The notes under the pieces: model-generated | What the model was told of the DNA's origin: nothing | The model's database searches: none | What the model saw: only the letters and a program-made list of their open reading frames with translations | Position numbers and translations under genes: made by a program | Shown here: positions 60,531-64,000 of the stretch, piece by piece | How the letters are laid out: every line of letters starts with the position of its first letter | Position numbering within the stretch: the stretch's first letter is position 1 | NCBI GenBank assembly: GCA_012295225.1 | Contig: WMKK01000003.1 | Span: 543,231 to 607,230, forward strand | DNA from: Ostreococcus mediterraneus | Taxonomy: Eukaryota; Chlorophyta; Mamiellophyceae; Mamiellales; Bathycoccaceae | DNA: 64,000 bases | Direction of reading: 5' to 3'

Positions 60531-62888
60531 TTATCTGCACGCAACACAACGAAAGCTAACGCACGCCGCAACGTACGTGCAAACCGCGAGCGCAATCATA
60601 CAGTAAAAGTTTCGAGGTACTTGATTAAAGTGCACGTCAATAGCGTCAAGGTATGTTTGCCCGGATACCGGAACGACGACAAGGTCGCCATCAAAATTCG
60701 CGTTAAACAAGTAGGGACCACCCTGCATCTCATTTGCGAGTATGCCCGACCAGACGTAATAAAATGGTGACACAAATTTCACCCATGCCGCTCCTGCTGG
60801 TAAAGTTTTGACATTGATCAAAAATCCAGAGAATATCGCCGTGATGAGTAGTATGCATGTGGTGCCCAGCGTCGCAGTCGCGGTGTTTTTTGAGATGTAA
60901 GTCATCGTGGCACAAATGTTTGACTGCACGACCACAAACAGAACAATGTAGCCAATGAAAATCAAAACCGCCCCGAAAGATTGCCTCAAGTCCATCATGA
61001 AATAGAAAATGAGTGAAGACACAAGAGAGGACGGAATTCGAAGGAGAATCCAATCCATGGTGGTTTTTGAAACGACGTACTCGAGGTGTGAATAGTATCT
61101 CGAACGAAGCTGTCGCTGCGCGACACTTCTTTCAGAGTTGAACAAATCGATCAGACTCATGGCCGATAGAGCAAAGTACACCAAAAGAAAAAATGTCGCA
61201 CCCATGCGATTTTGGAATCCTTCGAGTTTGTTATCAACGTTGAAGTACAACCCGCCGAGAATGAGAGAAATTCCGACGGGTACACAAAAATGTGCATATA
61301 TTCCCCACATGTCGCGCACTAAAACAATCAAAGCTCTCCATAAAAGCACATGCATCGTCGTTAATAGTGATTTTGGAACATCAAACGATAGTCGTTCTTG
61401 ACTTTTAAGCCGTAACGGTGTTTTCTCGGATTTTTCCTCCAAAGCGGCCACAGCCGTAATGAAACTTGAGCGCATAGTGGCATCGCATGCTATTTCAAGA
61501 ATCCATTCCGCAGTAGAACTCCCAGCCGGCGGTCTCATGTTGACATCGATGAGCGCTTGGTCTAGATCGTCCAACGATCCAATCCAAACCACTTCTCCAG
61601 TTTGCCCCAAAACAACCGTGGTATCGAACAGCTGCAGACTTCTCGTCGACGGCTGATGGATGGTACAAATGACCAGTGGCCCTTTCCTTGAGAGATCACG
61701 GAGTGTTGTGATGACTCGCGACGATGTATGCGCATCCAAGCCACTCGTCGGCTCATCAAGAAGTATTACGTGCGGATCGACGACGAGCTCGCTCGCAATT
61801 GATACGCGCCTGGCTTCACCACCTGAAAGCGTGTGCTTTGTGGGTTCACCGACTTTAGACTGGGCGACGGCACTCAATCCCAAAGCTTCCATTGTCTCAG
61901 TCGTCGCGCGATCGATCGTCGATTTGGACAAAAACCAAGGCAAACGAAGTCTAGCGGACACTGAAATCGTTTCTTTCACTGTAAGATTGCCGACGAGTTC
62001 GGCGTACGGATCCTGCGGCACCGACGCCACTCGGTGTCGTTTCACATCAATGTCCTCATCGTTAATTTGCACAAAACCGGCCGTAAGGAGTTCGCCATAG
62101 TGCATAGCATTCATTAACGTTGTCTTACCACACCCACTTGGGCCTAAGATACCGATGAGGTTGCCAGAAACAAATGATGTTGAAAATCTTTTAACAATAA
62201 CGCGACCATTTGGAAGCGCGCACGTCACTCCCTTCAAGGACAAAGTAAACGGCGATTTGTAACCATCATGCATGGTCTCGACATAGGCAGTTTCTAATTC
62301 GATTCTGTGCCTTGCACGGCACCTCATAGCGACAAACATGAATACGCACGCGAGGAATATGAGACCAGCGAGGGATGAAATTGTAGCAACGATTCCCTTC
62401 GAGACTTTCTCGCTTCTTTTACCAGATGTGACATTTGTGTCGAGATTTTCAAACGTTTGCAAAACGCTCGAATTGCCGTTCTCGTTACGCAACCAGGAGG
62501 GCGGAATGGGTGGTGAAGTTTGTATGTTTGCTGGTGGCGGGCTTTTCACGCAATCAAACATGTCGGCATCTCGAGGGCAGTTCGACACCTTGATAAACGC
62601 CGACATCGTTGCCCCAGCGTCCAGTAATACACCTAAGTTGTCAAGAGCACACGCGTCGATGTTGAAATCTGGCGATCTCACATCGTACCCGGCATCGTTG
62701 ATTCTGTTACCAAGAAAGCATATGCATGAGTCGCACAAGTCGGGTCGATTCGCATCGCACGCGAGCGCAATTCCGTTGAGCTTGATTTTGCTCGCGTCGA
62801 TGGGACATGAACTGCTCTGACTTTGGACTGGCTGAATCGCGACGGATGAAACGAGAAACAAAGCGAGCGCGAGCGCGCGACCAGTCAT
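60531..62888 (-). CDS. ABCG (WBC) half-transporter with extracellular Cys-rich N-terminus
   Basis: The product has 785 residues from the ATG giving MTGRALALALFLVSSVAIQPVQS, a canonical signal peptide; an upstream ATG at 62945 would add 19 residues. A Cys-rich ectodomain of about 130 residues (CPIDASKIKLNGIALACDANRPDLCDSCICFLGN) is followed by a membrane helix (IVATISSLAGLIFLACVFMFVA). The nucleotide-binding domain has Walker A GPSGCGKTT, signature LSGGEARRVSIASEL, Walker B VILLDEPTSGLD and TIHQPS. Six membrane helices end the protein. Family members export lipids or hydrophobic compounds as dimers. It is tail to tail with the importin gene (27 bp). Confidence 0.9.
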   Translation of the reverse strand: MTGRALALALFLVSSVAIQPVQSQSSSCPIDASKIKLNGIALACDANRPDLCDSCICFLGNRINDAGYDVRSPDFNIDACALDNLGVLLDAGATMSAFIKVSNCPRDADMFDCVKSPPPANIQTSPPIPPSWLRNENGNSSVLQTFENLDTNVTSGKRSEKVSKGIVATISSLAGLIFLACVFMFVAMRCRARHRIELETAYVETMHDGYKSPFTLSLKGVTCALPNGRVIVKRFSTSFVSGNLIGILGPSGCGKTTLMNAMHYGELLTAGFVQINDEDIDVKRHRVASVPQDPYAELVGNLTVKETISVSARLRLPWFLSKSTIDRATTETMEALGLSAVAQSKVGEPTKHTLSGGEARRVSIASELVVDPHVILLDEPTSGLDAHTSSRVITTLRDLSRKGPLVICTIHQPSTRSLQLFDTTVVLGQTGEVVWIGSLDDLDQALIDVNMRPPAGSSTAEWILEIACDATMRSSFITAVAALEEKSEKTPLRLKSQERLSFDVPKSLLTTMHVLLWRALIVLVRDMWGIYAHFCVPVGISLILGGLYFNVDNKLEGFQNRMGATFFLLVYFALSAMSLIDLFNSERSVAQRQLRSRYYSHLEYVVSKTTMDWILLRIPSSLVSSLIFYFMMDLRQSFGAVLIFIGYIVLFVVVQSNICATMTYISKNTATATLGTTCILLITAIFSGFLINVKTLPAGAAWVKFVSPFYYVWSGILANEMQGGPYLFNANFDGDLVVVPVSGQTYLDAIDVHFNQVPRNFYCMIALAVCTYVAACVSFRCVACR

Positions 62889-63061
62889 GTTCGTTGTGGA
62901 TAAAGATTTGAGTTTTATCTTTTGACCGGTACGGTTAACCGACATGTGCTAAGCAGTGAGGTAATCGCCTCGCTTGGCCTCGAGGCGGTGCCGCGTCTTG
63001 AAGTTGTCAAAACGTTGGTATTCAACAACACGCTAAAATCTAAATCTAAGCGCGCTAATTT

Positions 63062-64000
63062 CTACATTTTAAATATACTATTCACGTAATCAAACGCAAA
63101 GTCGATCGCATTGCCACGTGAAAGGGCAATGGGTATGTCGCCAGCAGCCTTGGCCGGAGATTTGCAACGGACGCGTCCGTCGCCTTGAAAGGTGGCTTGA
63201 ATTGGTCCGATAGAGCCAAACTTGCACCACACAGGAATTTCTGGAGAGAAGTAACCAGCGAAAGTAACTGTGGTTCCACCGCTACGCATACCAGCAGTTG
63301 GTGAAATTGTGGCCACGGCGTTAGTGCTTATTGGTTCGAACGCCATATGGTTACCGACCCATTCCACGGTGTCAAGCGAAAGATCTATGACCAACGGTTG
63401 ATTGATGAGACCAGAGTGGAACGTCGGCGTCTCACATCTAACAATGGTGGACGAAATATGAATCGCACCAGTGCTGTATGAAGCGCCGAAACGGCAAGAG
63501 AGTCCTGGTAATCCAGTCCCTGGCATCAGTTGAGATCCATGCGCGACGACATCGACAGATTGGATCAAGTTGTCGCCGTACACGTTCAACATGGTGCCGC
63601 CACCAACTGTGCCGATATCCGGGAAAATCATGTCAAACTCGATTATAGTTTGATACTCAAACTGCGCACCGACGGACGAATACACGGCTTCGACAGCCAC
63701 TGACCCCGATAGCTGCAAAGCAACAAATCCAGGCTCATGCGCTGGCGTGACGCACTTGCCCAAATCACTACTGATGATGAAACCCGACCCGTATCTATTT
63801 GAGAACTTGCACCCGAGTTTGTCGCTGGCGAATAGCCCAGTGCCAGAAATCGTCATGAGCGAGCCTCCAGAGCTCGGACCAAATGTGCTTTGAACGTCAG
63901 GAAGAGTGCTGAGATCCGCAAGACTCGTCACAACTGAAAGCGTCACATGCACGTCGCCTGAGACCTGTGATGTCAAACCATAGGAGCTGTAATCAAGTAA
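63062..64000 (-). CDS. IPT/TIG-domain surface protein, C-terminal part (partial)
   Basis: The frame is open to the right edge of the window, so the start lies outside; 312 residues are visible. Three IPT/TIG (immunoglobulin-like, plexin/transcription-factor) domains are seen, each opening with the SGG motif: TFGPSSGGSLMTISGTGL, IFPDIGTVGGGTMLNVYGDNL, and ISPTAGMRSGGTTVTFAGYF. Each has the paired cysteines (CKFSN...KCVTP, CRFGA...RCETP, CKFGS...RCKSP). No membrane anchor is present at the visible C-terminus. Large IPT-repeat proteins are common at the surface of algae and protists. The function is unknown. Confidence 0.8.
   Translation of the reverse strand, partial: LLDYSSYGLTSQVSGDVHVTLSVVTSLADLSTLPDVQSTFGPSSGGSLMTISGTGLFASDKLGCKFSNRYGSGFIISSDLGKCVTPAHEPGFVALQLSGSVAVEAVYSSVGAQFEYQTIIEFDMIFPDIGTVGGGTMLNVYGDNLIQSVDVVAHGSQLMPGTGLPGLSCRFGASYSTGAIHISSTIVRCETPTFHSGLINQPLVIDLSLDTVEWVGNHMAFEPISTNAVATISPTAGMRSGGTTVTFAGYFSPEIPVWCKFGSIGPIQATFQGDGRVRCKSPAKAAGDIPIALSRGNAIDFAFDYVNSIFKM

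Overview
The window is a very compact, GC-rich eukaryotic nuclear segment with about 38 protein genes in 64 kb, only two of which show evidence of an intron. It carries phytoene synthase, plastid-type precursors, POT1, MAF1 and SWR1- and NELF-type chromatin/transcription genes. This fits a picoplanktonic green alga of the Mamiellales, most likely Ostreococcus; I do not commit to a species. No rRNA, tRNA, CRISPR array, transposon or viral element was seen. Start codons were set at in-frame ATGs, because several long open frames begin only at GTG or TTG.

Layout. 1-5 kb: the 3' end of a repeat-rich lectin/EF-hand surface protein, a PQ-loop membrane protein and a PP2C phosphatase. 5-12.7 kb: a TPR/zinc-ribbon/J-domain/GlcNAc-transferase fusion, a dienelactone hydrolase, two PhyH-type dioxygenases facing each other, and a SET methyltransferase, with two head-to-head start pairs less than 20 bp apart. 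12.8-18 kb: an orphan gene with a probable intron, SWC6, an HMG-like protein, cysteine synthase and a plastid membrane protein. 18-22 kb: two secretory-pathway kinases in tandem, one a FAM20-like lumenal kinase and one a receptor kinase with a CBM2-like ectodomain. 22-31.4 kb: a Rieske protein, an SNIP1/DAWDLE FHA protein, an organellar DEAD-box helicase, MAF1, a GLG1-like Cys-rich protein, an MMACHC-like B12-processing protein and a JmjC hydroxylase. 31.6-43.5 kb: an HPR/RAP organelle RNA-binding protein, an M16 protease, a CBS protein, a COMM-domain protein, NELF-B and a coiled-coil protein. 43.5-51.4 kb: a WDR44-like protein, POT1, a p32/MAM33 protein, a DUF218 protein, a DUF1421/FLOE-like protein and an MFS carrier. 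51.4-60.5 kb: a noncoding stretch with a 75-77 bp minisatellite, an MMD1/MS1-type PHD protein, phytoene synthase, a parvulin and an importin-beta. 60.5-64 kb: an ABCG half-transporter and the C-terminal part of an IPT/TIG surface protein.

Transcription and chromatin functions are prominent (NELF-B, MAF1, SWC6, MMD1-like PHD, JmjC, SET, SNIP1-like, HMG). The most unusual items are the CBM2-like receptor kinase, the four-module glycosyltransferase fusion, NELF-B in a green alga, and a 17-bp CCAAT-containing motif shared between the minisatellite and the upstream region of phytoene synthase. Genes alternate in head-to-head and tail-to-tail pairs, so most intergenic stretches are shared promoters or shared 3' ends.
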